Source: CAYXPR01 sp964467255 (GTDB lineage: Bacteria; Pseudomonadota; Alphaproteobacteria; Rickettsiales; RGZB01). Taken from it: a DNA stretch of 64,000 nucleotides. Of the stretch, positions 7,204 to 15,858 are shown piece by piece. The first letter of the stretch is position 1; each line of letters begins with the position of its first letter. The notes under the pieces were generated by a model. The model saw only the letters and a program-made list of their open reading frames with translations. It ran no database searches and was not told the DNA's origin. The position numbers were made by a program, and so were the translations under genes. The DNA lies in NCBI GenBank assembly GCA_964467255.1, contig CAYXPR010000006.1:1-64000 (forward strand), given 5' to 3'.

Positions 7204-8367
7204 ATGCATGACACGCTTATCAAAGCCCCCTCCGCCCGCGCTGAGGGGGCTTTTGCATTATCGCTAGCCAGCCTGTCGCTTTCGCATTTCCGTAATTATG
7301 CAAGCTTGAAGCTGGAGCTGGAGCCCACGCCCGTTATTCTCACCGGCGCAAATGGCATCGGCAAAACCAATATTCTTGAGGCCGTATCGCTGCTTGCACC
7401 GGGCCGTGGTTTGCGTGGTGCGCGCCCACAGGAGCTTTCTCATCGCGAAAACGCGCAGGATTATCCGTGGGCTGTTTCTGCTCTCGTACGCACAGCAGAA
7501 GGTAGCGTCCGCATCGGTACAGGCAAAGACCCCCTCGCGGATGGCGAGAAGCGCATCGTGCGTATTGAAGGGCAGAATGCACGCAACCAAAATGCCCTCG
7601 CCGCCTATGTGTCTGTGCTCGGCCTCACGCCGCAGATGGACCAAACGTTGAATGAAAGCACCACCAGCCGCCGCCAATGGCTCGACAAGCTCGCAGGGAT
7701 TTTTTACCCCGACCACACGCGGCAGCTCGCCATTTATGAACACGCCAAAAACGAACGCAAGCGACTGCTCTATGACCGCCGCGCCGACATCAGCTGGATT
7801 GAAAGCTTGGAAGAACGCATGGCCGAACAAGCCATCGCGATTGCCGCTGCACGCTTAGAGGCCATCGGGCTTTTGCAAACTTCCGTGAACGAGGCACAAA
7901 GCCCCTTCCCTAAAGCACGGCTCGCAATTTCCGGTAGCGTGGAATCCACCCTCGCGCATGGCGGCAACGCCATTCGCGCGGAAGAAATTTTGCGCGATGA
8001 GCTTTCGCACTCACGCGAGCTCGACCGCGAAACTGGTAAAACCAATTTCGGGCCGCACCGCAGCGATTTCCTTGTGGAGCATCTGGAAAAAAATATGCCA
8101 GCCGGCTTGTGCTCCACGGGCGAACAAAAAGCCTTGCTGCTTGGCATCACGCTCGCTGCCGCGCGCGCAAAATCAAAATGGCATGGGCTGGTTCCCATTT
8201 TGCTATTTGATGAAGTCGTGGCACATCTGGATGAAGATCGCCGCGCCAGTTTATTTGATGAAATTGTAGCGCTTAAAGCCCAGTGCTGGATGACCGGAAC
8301 CGACACCCATCTTTTCGCCGCGCTGCTGCCCAAAGCGCAGCATTTTTCCCTTCCCTTTGCAGGCTAA
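7204..8367 (+). CDS. recF: DNA replication and repair protein RecF
   Basis: A 387-residue RecF, an SMC-like ATPase that loads RecA at gaps with RecO and RecR. Walker A is GANGIGKTNI near residue 46; the LSLSHFRNYASLKLELE segment before it is the RecF N-terminal signature. The C-terminal part has the ABC signature region (STGEQKALLLGI) and Walker B with LLFDEVVAHLDEDRR. The ATG at 7204 is the only ATG before the conserved region, but it places an extra 18-residue leader that coincides with a terminator-like hairpin at 7224-7254. The true start could be a rarer codon after the hairpin. Confidence 0.95.
   Translation: MHDTLIKAPSARAEGAFALSLASLSLSHFRNYASLKLELEPTPVILTGANGIGKTNILEAVSLLAPGRGLRGARPQELSHRENAQDYPWAVSALVRTAEGSVRIGTGKDPLADGEKRIVRIEGQNARNQNALAAYVSVLGLTPQMDQTLNESTTSRRQWLDKLAGIFYPDHTRQLAIYEHAKNERKRLLYDRRADISWIESLEERMAEQAIAIAAARLEAIGLLQTSVNEAQSPFPKARLAISGSVESTLAHGGNAIRAEEILRDELSHSRELDRETGKTNFGPHRSDFLVEHLEKNMPAGLCSTGEQKALLLGITLAAARAKSKWHGLVPILLFDEVVAHLDEDRRASLFDEIVALKAQCWMTGTDTHLFAALLPKAQHFSLPFAG
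7224..7254 (+). terminator. Terminator-like hairpin after dnaN, inside the 5' end of recF
   Basis: AGCCCCCTC at 7224-7232 pairs perfectly with GAGGGGGCT at 7243-7251 across a 10-base loop, followed by a short T run to 7254. It lies 56 bases after the dnaN stop, where a terminator is expected, but also inside the first 18 codons of recF. The T tract is short, so it may act as a partial terminator or attenuator that lowers recF expression relative to dnaN. Confidence 0.55.
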
Positions 8368-8445
8368 ATAAACACATCCACCCCAAGCTGCTGGAACACT
8401 AGGTTTTCTGCGGGTTTCAGCCTCACTAAAAAATGCTGTTTTGCC

Positions 8446-8474
8446 TTGTGCGGCACCCTCAAATCCGCTAGAAT
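8446..8474 (+). promoter_or_regulatory. Possible sigma-70 promoter of gyrB
   Basis: TTGTGC at 8446-8451 and TAGAAT at 8469-8474 are spaced by 17 bases, 33 bases ahead of the gyrB start in the 140-base recF-gyrB gap. Confidence 0.4.
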
Positions 8475-8507
8475 CCGGCCAGTTAATGATGGGGAATAAA
8501 AAAACCT

Positions 8508-10943
8508 ATGACTTCACCAGAAATCAAAGTGAAAAAACAAGTGGCCGACGGCGCAGATTACACCTCAGAGTCGATTAAGGTTTTGAAGGGCCTCGAAGCC
8601 GTTCGAAAACGCCCCGGCATGTATATTGGCGACACGGACGATGGCTCTGGCCTGCACCACATGGTGTATGAAGTGGTCGATAACGCCATCGACGAATCAC
8701 TTGCGGGTTATTGCACCAAAGTGCAGGTCTCTCTGAACAAAGACGGCTCGGTAACGGTGGAAGATAACGGCCGCGGTATCCCGACTGACATTCACAAAGA
8801 AGAAGGCATTTCTGCCGCCGAAGTCATCATGACACAGCTACATGCAGGCGGTAAGTTCGACCAGAATTCCTATAAAGTATCCGGCGGTCTGCACGGTGTG
8901 GGCGTGTCGGTAGTCAACGCACTATCTGAAACACTCGACCTCACCATCTGGCGCAATGACCGCGAACATTTCATGCGCTTTAAACATGGTGACGCAGAAG
9001 CACGCCTGAAAGAGGTCGGCCCTGCAAAAGGCCAGCGCGGCACCCGCGTCACCTTCCTGCCATCCAAGCAGACCTTTACCAACACCGACTTTGATTTTGA
9101 AACGCTGGAGCATCGTCTGCGCGAACTCGCGTTCCTGAATTCCGGTGTGCGTATTTTCCTGCGCGATGAACGCACGGATGAAGTAAAAGAATCCGAACTC
9201 TATTACGAAGGCGGCGTGGAAGCCTTCGTGCGTTACCTCGACCGCAACAAAAAAGCGATGCACGAGCCGGTGCTGATTCGCGGTGAAGACGGCCCGATCA
9301 GTGTGGAAGTCAGCCTCGAATGGAACGACAGCTACCACGAAAACGTGCTCACCTTCACCAACAACATCCGCCAAAAAGACGGCGGCACGCACCTGATGGG
9401 CTTCCGCGCGGGGCTCACGCGTCAGGTGAATAACTACGCCGAACTGCTCGGCATCACCAAGAAGGCGAAGATTGACCTTTCCGGTGAAGACGTGCGCGAA
9501 GGCCTCACCTGCGTGCTGTCCGTAAAAGTGCCGGATCCAAAATTCTCGTCACAAACCAAAGACAAACTCGTTTCCTCCGAAGTCCGCTCCGTGGTGGAAG
9601 GCGTGGTGAACGACAAGCTCGGTCAGTGGTTTGAAGAACATCCCACCGAAACCCGCATCATCATCGGCAAGGCGATTGAAGCAGCCTCTGCGCGCGAAGC
9701 CGCGCGCAAAGCGCGCGAGCTGACCCGCCGCAAAGGTGCGCTCGATATTTCCAGCCTGCCGGGTAAATTGGCAGACTGTCAGGAACGTGACCCAGCAAAA
9801 TCTGAAATCTTCATCGTTGAGGGTGACAGCGCCGGTGGTTCCGCCAAGCAGGGCCGCAGCCGCGCCAATCAGGCGATTTTGCCACTCAAAGGTAAAATCC
9901 TGAACGTGGAGCGCGCGCGGTTCGATAAAATTCTTTCTTCCGCCGAAGTGGGCACACTCATCACCGCCATCGGTGCAGGTATCGGCACGGAAGATTTCGA
10001 CATCGAAAAAGTCCGCTACCATAAAATCATCATCATGACGGACGCTGACGTAGACGGCGCCCACATCCGCACGCTGATTCTGACCTTCTTCTACCGTCAG
10101 ATGCCGCAAATCATTGAACGCGGTTACCTCTACATCGCGCAGCCACCACTCTACAAAGTGAAAAAGGGCACGAGCGAAGTGTACTTGAAAGATGATGCCG
10201 CGTTTGAAGCCTTCATCACCTCAAGTGCACTGGAAGGCGCCGTACTTTCCACGCCAGGCGGGCAGCGCGCAGGCGCAGACCTTGATGCGCTAGTGGAAGA
10301 TGCGCGCAAATTCTGCCGCAAGCTCGAACAGCTTTCGCGCCGTGTACCTGCAAAACTCATGCAGGCAGCCGCACTCTCTGGTGCGCTGGATGGCAAAACG
10401 GGTGATTTGGCGAAAAAAGCCAAACTCGTAGCCGAACAACTGAACACGCTTGAAAGCGCCAATGCCAGCTGGAAAGGCACGGCCGAGCAAAACGGCATCG
10501 TGCTCTCACGCACCGTGCGCGGTGTGGAAGAAAAAGTGGCGATTGATAATGCCGTGCTTGGTCATGCCGACGCAGCAGAACTCGGCGCACTCGGCAAAGT
10601 GCTGGCGGAAACGTTTGAAGGCACTGCCACGCTGGAAAAGAAATCCGGCGCTGACAAAAAAAGCTTAGAAGCCAGCGTGCATTCCCCCACATCGCTGCTC
10701 GAGGCCGTGGAACAGTTCGGCCGTAAAGGCTGCACCGTAAGCCGCTTTAAAGGTCTCGGTGAAATGAACGCCGAGCAACTGTGGGACACCACGCTGAATC
10801 CGGAAAGCCGCACTTTGCTGCAAGTAAATGTCGAGCATGCGGAAAAGGCCGATGAAGTGTTTTCAACGCTGATGGGTGACGTGGTGGAGCCACGCCGCGA
10901 CTTCATCGTAGAAAATGCACTGAAAGCAGTTCTCGACGCTTAG
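8508..10943 (+). CDS. gyrB: DNA gyrase subunit B
   Basis: An 811-residue GyrB. The GHKL ATPase domain has RKRPGMYIGDT, the VVDNAIDES motif and GGLHGVGVSVVNALS. The TOPRIM domain has EGDSAGGSAKQGR and TDADVDGAHIRTL, which bind the catalytic metal. The C-terminus ends with RFKGLGEMNAEQLWDTT and the following tail that contacts GyrA. It is roughly the length usual for Alphaproteobacteria, including a charged insert (residues about 570-720) between TOPRIM and tail. With GyrA it introduces negative supercoils using ATP. Its stop is 9 bases from the convergent stop of the unknown gene at 10953. Confidence 0.98.
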   Translation: MTSPEIKVKKQVADGADYTSESIKVLKGLEAVRKRPGMYIGDTDDGSGLHHMVYEVVDNAIDESLAGYCTKVQVSLNKDGSVTVEDNGRGIPTDIHKEEGISAAEVIMTQLHAGGKFDQNSYKVSGGLHGVGVSVVNALSETLDLTIWRNDREHFMRFKHGDAEARLKEVGPAKGQRGTRVTFLPSKQTFTNTDFDFETLEHRLRELAFLNSGVRIFLRDERTDEVKESELYYEGGVEAFVRYLDRNKKAMHEPVLIRGEDGPISVEVSLEWNDSYHENVLTFTNNIRQKDGGTHLMGFRAGLTRQVNNYAELLGITKKAKIDLSGEDVREGLTCVLSVKVPDPKFSSQTKDKLVSSEVRSVVEGVVNDKLGQWFEEHPTETRIIIGKAIEAASAREAARKARELTRRKGALDISSLPGKLADCQERDPAKSEIFIVEGDSAGGSAKQGRSRANQAILPLKGKILNVERARFDKILSSAEVGTLITAIGAGIGTEDFDIEKVRYHKIIIMTDADVDGAHIRTLILTFFYRQMPQIIERGYLYIAQPPLYKVKKGTSEVYLKDDAAFEAFITSSALEGAVLSTPGGQRAGADLDALVEDARKFCRKLEQLSRRVPAKLMQAAALSGALDGKTGDLAKKAKLVAEQLNTLESANASWKGTAEQNGIVLSRTVRGVEEKVAIDNAVLGHADAAELGALGKVLAETFEGTATLEKKSGADKKSLEASVHSPTSLLEAVEQFGRKGCTVSRFKGLGEMNAEQLWDTTLNPESRTLLQVNVEHAEKADEVFSTLMGDVVEPRRDFIVENALKAVLDA

Positions 10944-10952
10944 TACTGCGCG

Positions 10953-12122
10953 CTATGCCGTCGGGGTAGCGCCGGTGTTCCCCACGCCATCGGGCAGTGC
11001 GTCTCTTTTCTGTAGCTTCTCGAGCTTGCTGGCTGGCTCTGCAAGGCCCTGCTCCACGAATTTATCTAGGTCGCGCTCAAAGGTTCTTGCCATCACTTCT
11101 GCCATGCGCTCGCCAATTTCAAATTTTTTGCCTGCACCCACAGCAACGTCTGCCTGAAGTTGATCGGCCATGTATTTAAAATTCGGATCATCTGCCGCCA
11201 CGCCCTTTACGTCCTTACCCGCAAACGCGGTGAAGAACTGGTCCGCAAATGCTGATGCCTGAGCCGCATCACCGATGCAGCGCCCTTTCAGCACCAAACA
11301 TGGGCCACCTTCGCCAAGGTCGGGCTGGCCGTAACCAGGCACATCATAATATTCCACTTTCAGTTTACCCAGCACCTGCTCATACATCCTGTCGCGGCCT
11401 TCCACCTGCCGCAGCACCGTAGATGTTTCGCGTGCCGCATCCTGATGTTCTGGTGGCAATGCCGCAATCGCAGCCGCGCGCTCCGTCTGGCCACCGGATA
11501 GTGCCGCGACCAATGATGCTGCGTTGCTTTCCGTTGCAATGCCTTTTTCTATTAAATCTTGCGCCATGCTGGCGCGGATTTTCCCTGGCTCTTCCGCTTC
11601 AAAGAATGCACTGGTGATGGTAACACCCATTCGGTCTGCCATTTTCTGTGCCTCACTAAGCTGCACGGCAAACATCAGCGGAATCGGCGGCGTTGTCGCA
11701 CTGCGTGCATCTTTTTCTTCCTCCACTTTTGCGCAGGAGAAATAATAATTCGGGAAAATCGTCGCCTCACCTTCCTGCGTACGATACACCTCAGAAGCAC
11801 CAATACTGGCAATTCGCGCATTGGCCGGGTCAGAAAGATTATTCCCGAAAATCGTAACCACACGCACGTTGGTGGCTTCAAGCCCAAGTTGGATATCTTC
11901 CTTCCAACGCTCGAGCGGTTCGCGCTCGGTGGGGTCGGGGAACACCTTCATGTAATATTCATTATACACGCGGTCGAGTAATGCATCGTTGGCTGCCAGA
12001 TTTTCCTTGGTGATGGTAATATAATCCATCTGACCTGCATCTTTCATAGCCTCTACTTTTCCGTAAAAGCCTTGAAACGCCTCGCTTTTTGGTAAATCGC
12101 CTAAACGTAATTTATCCGCCAT
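10953..12122 (-). CDS. Unrecognised 389-residue protein
   Basis: I do not recognise a family. The protein is soluble with no signal peptide or membrane helix. The N-terminal third has LLDRVYNEYYMKVFPDPTER, then VVTIFGNNL and a strand-turn pattern (ARIASIGASEVYRT), which recalls an acetyltransferase-like alpha/beta fold, but this is only an impression. The middle (residues about 165-225) is alanine-rich and helical. The C-terminal third has GGPCLVLKGRCIGDAAQASA and a helical end. A GGGGG ribosome-binding site precedes the ATG. It follows the gene at 12152 in the same direction with a 29-base gap, so both probably share the CtrA-box promoter upstream of that gene. Confidence 0.8.
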   Translation of the reverse strand: MADKLRLGDLPKSEAFQGFYGKVEAMKDAGQMDYITITKENLAANDALLDRVYNEYYMKVFPDPTEREPLERWKEDIQLGLEATNVRVVTIFGNNLSDPANARIASIGASEVYRTQEGEATIFPNYYFSCAKVEEEKDARSATTPPIPLMFAVQLSEAQKMADRMGVTITSAFFEAEEPGKIRASMAQDLIEKGIATESNAASLVAALSGGQTERAAAIAALPPEHQDAARETSTVLRQVEGRDRMYEQVLGKLKVEYYDVPGYGQPDLGEGGPCLVLKGRCIGDAAQASAFADQFFTAFAGKDVKGVAADDPNFKYMADQLQADVAVGAGKKFEIGERMAEVMARTFERDLDKFVEQGLAEPASKLEKLQKRDALPDGVGNTGATPTA

Positions 12123-12151
12123 ACCGCCCCCATTGAGTTCAATGAATATTA

Positions 12152-12886
12152 TTAAAGTTCGCGCACTAGCTTTGGGCTACTGGCAAGTTTTTCGGCCCAT
12201 TTTGCAACCGCTTTATTTTCGTCCACACCGTCTTTGGTGCGCCCTTCAAGCTGCGCCTTCAACTTGGCAAGCTGCTCAGGCGTGCCCGACACCGTGAAGC
12301 TATAATGCTCAGGGCTTTTGCCCTCAGCATAACTATGGCCGATATCATGTGCGCGGCCTTGCTTATCGATGGTCTTTTCAATGGTCAGACCCATTTTCTG
12401 CAATTGTTTGGCAAGCCAGATGGTGCTCTCTTTGCCTTCACCCACCGGCGTTTTATGATTGGCGGCAATCGCAATCATGATATTGCCGTTTTCCTGCTCA
12501 CCCCAACGCGAAAAATGGTGCTTCTTTTCGCCATCGGTTTTTAGAATGTCGTGAATCGAAATGGATTTTTTTGCTTCCTTCACAGGGGTTTCAGATATCG
12601 TTTTATCCTCATCTGCTTTTCCACGCTTTTGTGGCGCTACGCGCTGCTCTTCCTGCTCCCGCCTCTGTTCCTGAAGCGGAGGCATTTCACCCGTATCATG
12701 TAGCTTCTCTTCTTTCGGCTTCAGGATGCCCTTCTTTTCCAATTCTTTTCTAAAAGCTGCCACCTGTTCTTCCTCTGTTTCATGCGACAACAAAATCATC
12801 GAGTAATCGTCCTCAGACATGTTTCGGTAGGCAAGCTTCAAAATTTTTACAGGATCATCTGTATCAATCATTGGTGATTTTGCCAT
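12152..12886 (-). CDS. Unrecognised 244-residue protein with charged linker
   Basis: No family recognised. Three parts: an N-terminal helical section (residues about 1-60, DDPVKILKLAYRNMSEDDY), a highly charged probably disordered linker rich in E, K and Q (about 60-115), and a C-terminal alpha/beta section (about 120-235) with NIMIAIAANHKT and HYSFTVSGTPEQLAKLKAQL, which looks like a small ACT- or BON-like fold. No signal peptide or membrane helix. I chose the ATG at 12886, preceded by AAGGAG; an ATG at 12901 would start before that site. First gene of a two-gene operon under a TTAA-N7-TTAA box. Confidence 0.8.
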   Translation of the reverse strand: MAKSPMIDTDDPVKILKLAYRNMSEDDYSMILLSHETEEEQVAAFRKELEKKGILKPKEEKLHDTGEMPPLQEQRREQEEQRVAPQKRGKADEDKTISETPVKEAKKSISIHDILKTDGEKKHHFSRWGEQENGNIMIAIAANHKTPVGEGKESTIWLAKQLQKMGLTIEKTIDKQGRAHDIGHSYAEGKSPEHYSFTVSGTPEQLAKLKAQLEGRTKDGVDENKAVAKWAEKLASSPKLVREL

Positions 12887-12914
12887 GTGGCGCTCCTTCA
12901 ATAGATTCCCAGCC

Positions 12915-12946
12915 AGTATACCGCGGAATGATTAAAGGATTGTTAA
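12915..12946 (-). promoter_or_regulatory. CtrA-type box and -10 element of the 12886 operon
   Basis: TTAA at 12932-12935 and TTAA at 12943-12946 are separated by 7 bases (TTAAAGGATTGTTAA), the full CtrA consensus of Alphaproteobacteria. On the minus strand a TATACT -10 box lies at 12920-12915, placing the CtrA box over the -35 position, which has no TTGACA-like hexamer. That is the usual layout of a CtrA-activated promoter. Binding is inferred only. Confidence 0.5.
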
Positions 12947-12979
12947 CAGCCCCACTCTTTATAGGGTATTGTTTTATAG

Positions 12980-15112
12980 CTATTTTTTTGCCTCAAGGTA
13001 GCTGTCCTGCAGGAAGCGGCGGCGGAGCTTACCGCTGGCCGTTAAAGGCAGCTTATCGATCAGCACCACATCCTGCACACGCGCAAGCTGCGGGTTGCGC
13101 GCCTTGATGGCCTCGCGGATAGGCGGCTTCAGGCTATCGGGCGTGACCGCTGCCCCATCATCCTTGACTGCATAAATCACTAACCAGTCTTCACCGCCTT
13201 CGGGTGGGCGCACGCCAATGGCGGCGACTTCCTTAAGGCCTGAAATGCGCGCATCCTTAATATAATTTTCAATGTCGAGTGAACTGGTTTTAATGCCGTT
13301 GATGTTGATGCCATCGTCTGACCTTCCGCCGCTGCGGAACAATCCGCCAGAGAGCACATCAATCACATCGCCATGCTCGCGCAGCAGATGGCCTTTTTTA
13401 TTTTTAAGCCCGCGCTCGAAATATTTTTCATGGTGGTCAAAATTCAGCAGCTCAGTGGAAAGACCCATTGGCGGGCACTCTGTTTTGCTGCCGCGCATCA
13501 CGATAAATACCTCGCCTTTGCGCCAGTCTGCCGTTTCTTCTTCCGGCAGAAATAATTCCGTACCGAACGTCGGTGTGGAGAACGTCGAGGGTGCAAGCGC
13601 GTGATGCAGCGTCGCAGAAAGATAGCCGCCACCAATTTCCGTGCCACCCATATATTCAATCACGGGGCGGTAGCTTTTCGCGCGGCTCATTAAATAAAAA
13701 TAATTCTTCGGGTTTGAGGGCGAGCCCGTGGAGCTAAAGCATTTTATTTTGCTCCAGTCGCAACCCTTGGTGAAATCACCCTTCTCCCAGCCTTCTGCGA
13801 TCGTCGGTACGAGGCCCAGCATGGTAACGCCTGCTTTTTCTACAAATCTGCAAAACTCGGCGCTCACCACATTGCCATCAAACAATGCAAGCGCGGCCTT
13901 GTTCATGAACGCGCCGAAAATGGCGAAGCTACCCATCATCCAGCCAAGGTTTGTCGGCCAGCACAGCACAGCACCCGCCTGCACATCGTGGTGCAGCATA
14001 GCATCCGCACCGCTTTTTATGGCGGTGTTTGCTTTCCATGGAATCGCTTTGGGGGGCTTGGGTTTTTCACCCGCTTTTTCTTTGGGCGATGATGTGGACG
14101 ATGAAAAGATAATATTGATGAAATGCTCAGGCGAAAGTGCCGCGGGCGTAAAATCATCCGCCGCGCCTTTGAGGAAATCGGCAAAGGAGATATCTTCTGT
14201 GCGCAGCAGTTTATAGTCCGCACTTTCCGTGACTACAATCGCGCGCGGGCAATTCTTTGCTTCGAGCACGCTGGGGTAAAGCGGGAATTTGCGTGCACCA
14301 CCGGTTACATCCTGCGTAAAAATGGCCGCCACGGGTTTTGCTACTTCAAGGCGAATTTCAATGTCTGGCGCTTTGAAACTATCCGCGAGTGAAACCACTG
14401 TTCCGCCCATCATCAAAATGCCGAGGAAAATTTCTACCGCTTCCACATTCATCGGCATATCGATAGCAAAGCGATCACCCACTTTAAAACCATGTTTGGC
14501 AAGTGCCGAAGCCACACGGCGTGATGACCGATTTAGTTCTGCAAACGTAATGGTGCGGATGTCTGGCGTGCCTTCTTTTTGGTACAGAATTGCAGTGGCT
14601 GATGGCGGGGCCACAAAGCAGCTTTCTGCGCTATTCAGCTTTGCATCAGGAAACCATTTTGGCGTTTCAGGGCTTGATACATCGACCAGTGTTTTTGGGG
14701 CAGCGCCTGAAAACACAATGCCCATTTTATCGACCACCTGCTGCCAGAAAGACTGACTTTCGTTGATAGAAAATTGATAGAGCGCGTTTACGTCTTTCAA
14801 TTTATTTGCCTTCAGTAGCGCTGAAATATTCGTAGTCGCCATTTGTTTTTCGGTTGGCATCCATGCGGGGCGTAAGCCCTGCTTGGCTTCGTCCCACCCA
14901 GTATACGCCAGTTCAAATAATGCGCGGTGCAGCGCCATCGGGTGGCTGGGTAGCAAAAAATTATCTTTGAGCGCTGCCCAACGCTGTGTGCCTGCTACTG
15001 GTGCTTCCGAAATTGCAGCAAGCAGCGCATTTATTTTTGGCACCGCTTCTTTTGCGAGCGCGGCATCCACACCGGAACCGACTAGTTGCTGTTCTGAAAT
15101 CGTGATTGGCAT
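12980..15112 (-). CDS. AMP-forming acyl-CoA synthetase, plant AAE17/18-like
   Basis: A 710-residue ANL-superfamily enzyme that activates a carboxylate to acyl-AMP and then acyl-CoA. Segments such as CWPTNLGWMMGSFAIFGA, KCFSSTGSPSNPKNYFYL and IEYMGGTEIGGGYLSATL resemble plant acyl-activating enzymes 17/18 and acetoacetyl-CoA ligase more than Acs. The C-terminal lysine motif is LPLTASGKLRRR. The phosphate-binding loop near residue 345 is odd: FSSSTS, then about 12 extra lysine- and proline-rich residues, before PKAIPW, and the usual glycines are serines. Substrate unknown. It is the last gene of a four-gene minus-strand operon after an acyltransferase gene, hinting at a lipid substrate. Confidence 0.85.
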   Translation of the reverse strand: MPITISEQQLVGSGVDAALAKEAVPKINALLAAISEAPVAGTQRWAALKDNFLLPSHPMALHRALFELAYTGWDEAKQGLRPAWMPTEKQMATTNISALLKANKLKDVNALYQFSINESQSFWQQVVDKMGIVFSGAAPKTLVDVSSPETPKWFPDAKLNSAESCFVAPPSATAILYQKEGTPDIRTITFAELNRSSRRVASALAKHGFKVGDRFAIDMPMNVEAVEIFLGILMMGGTVVSLADSFKAPDIEIRLEVAKPVAAIFTQDVTGGARKFPLYPSVLEAKNCPRAIVVTESADYKLLRTEDISFADFLKGAADDFTPAALSPEHFINIIFSSSTSSPKEKAGEKPKPPKAIPWKANTAIKSGADAMLHHDVQAGAVLCWPTNLGWMMGSFAIFGAFMNKAALALFDGNVVSAEFCRFVEKAGVTMLGLVPTIAEGWEKGDFTKGCDWSKIKCFSSTGSPSNPKNYFYLMSRAKSYRPVIEYMGGTEIGGGYLSATLHHALAPSTFSTPTFGTELFLPEEETADWRKGEVFIVMRGSKTECPPMGLSTELLNFDHHEKYFERGLKNKKGHLLREHGDVIDVLSGGLFRSGGRSDDGININGIKTSSLDIENYIKDARISGLKEVAAIGVRPPEGGEDWLVIYAVKDDGAAVTPDSLKPPIREAIKARNPQLARVQDVVLIDKLPLTASGKLRRRFLQDSYLEAKK

Positions 15113-15117
15113 ACGCC

Positions 15118-15858
15118 TTAATCCTTTTTCTCCATCGCCTTAAGACCTTCTTCTTCCAGCCTGCGGGTGGCGGGTTCTACTTGCCCCGCAAGGGTATCAA
15201 GCAGCTGGTCGCGGCGCAAGCTGTCCGGCGCAATCGGCGGTAAAAATTCCACAATGACTTTGCCTGGTTTTTTAGTGAAAGCATAGCGCCCCCAGCTAAT
15301 GCCGGAATTCAGTGCCACCGGCACGAGCGGTACATTCAAATGGCTGTACAGCGCCGCCACCCCGGGGTGGTATGTGCCGCTTTCGCCCACTTTGGTGCGC
15401 GTGCCTTCGGGGAAAATAATCACACTATAGCCCTCTGCCACCATGGTCTTGGCTTGCTTCAGCATTTTTTTAATCGCCTGCGGGCCTGCCTTGCGGTCAA
15501 TGATGATGGAGCCGATGCGCTGGATGTACCAGCCGACAATCGGCAGCATGAGCAGTTCTTTTTTCAGCACAAAAGACGGTTTATCGGGCAAATATAAAAA
15601 TGCCACCGTCTCCCACGCGCTTTGGTGTTTGGGAGAAAAAATCACCGGCGTGTTCGGTATGTTTTCACGCCCGCGGATTTCATATTCAATACCGCAAATC
15701 ACCTTCGCGCCCCAAATCACGCTTCTGGCCCATGGCTGCACCACCACACGCAACGCCGTTTTCCGCGTGAGGATGCCAATTGGCATCAGCCCTAATCCGA
15801 AAAAAATGGTCACCAGTATCAGGTAAAAATTGTAAATCGTGGAACGAAGAAGAATCAT
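15118..15858 (-). CDS. plsC: 1-acyl-glycerol-3-phosphate acyltransferase-like protein
   Basis: A 246-residue PlsC-family acyltransferase, expected to acylate lysophosphatidate in the inner membrane. It has an N-terminal membrane helix (FYLILVTIFFGLGLMPIGI), the FSPKHQSAWET block and the FPEGTRTK substrate block. The catalytic H-x4-D motif reads H-Q-S-A-W-E, so the acid is glutamate rather than aspartate. The start overlaps by 4 bases the end of the DUF218 gene, and the acyl-CoA synthetase gene follows 5 bases later. The symbol is by family and the substrate is not proven. Confidence 0.88.
   Translation of the reverse strand: MILLRSTIYNFYLILVTIFFGLGLMPIGILTRKTALRVVVQPWARSVIWGAKVICGIEYEIRGRENIPNTPVIFSPKHQSAWETVAFLYLPDKPSFVLKKELLMLPIVGWYIQRIGSIIIDRKAGPQAIKKMLKQAKTMVAEGYSVIIFPEGTRTKVGESGTYHPGVAALYSHLNVPLVPVALNSGISWGRYAFTKKPGKVIVEFLPPIAPDSLRRDQLLDTLAGQVEPATRRLEEEGLKAMEKKD

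Noticed and set aside
3596..8507. Possible oriC near dnaA, dnaN or gyrB
   Set aside because: No cluster of TTATCCACA-type DnaA boxes seen by eye in the gaps before dnaA, after dnaA or between recF and gyrB. A weight-matrix search and GC-skew plot would be decisive.
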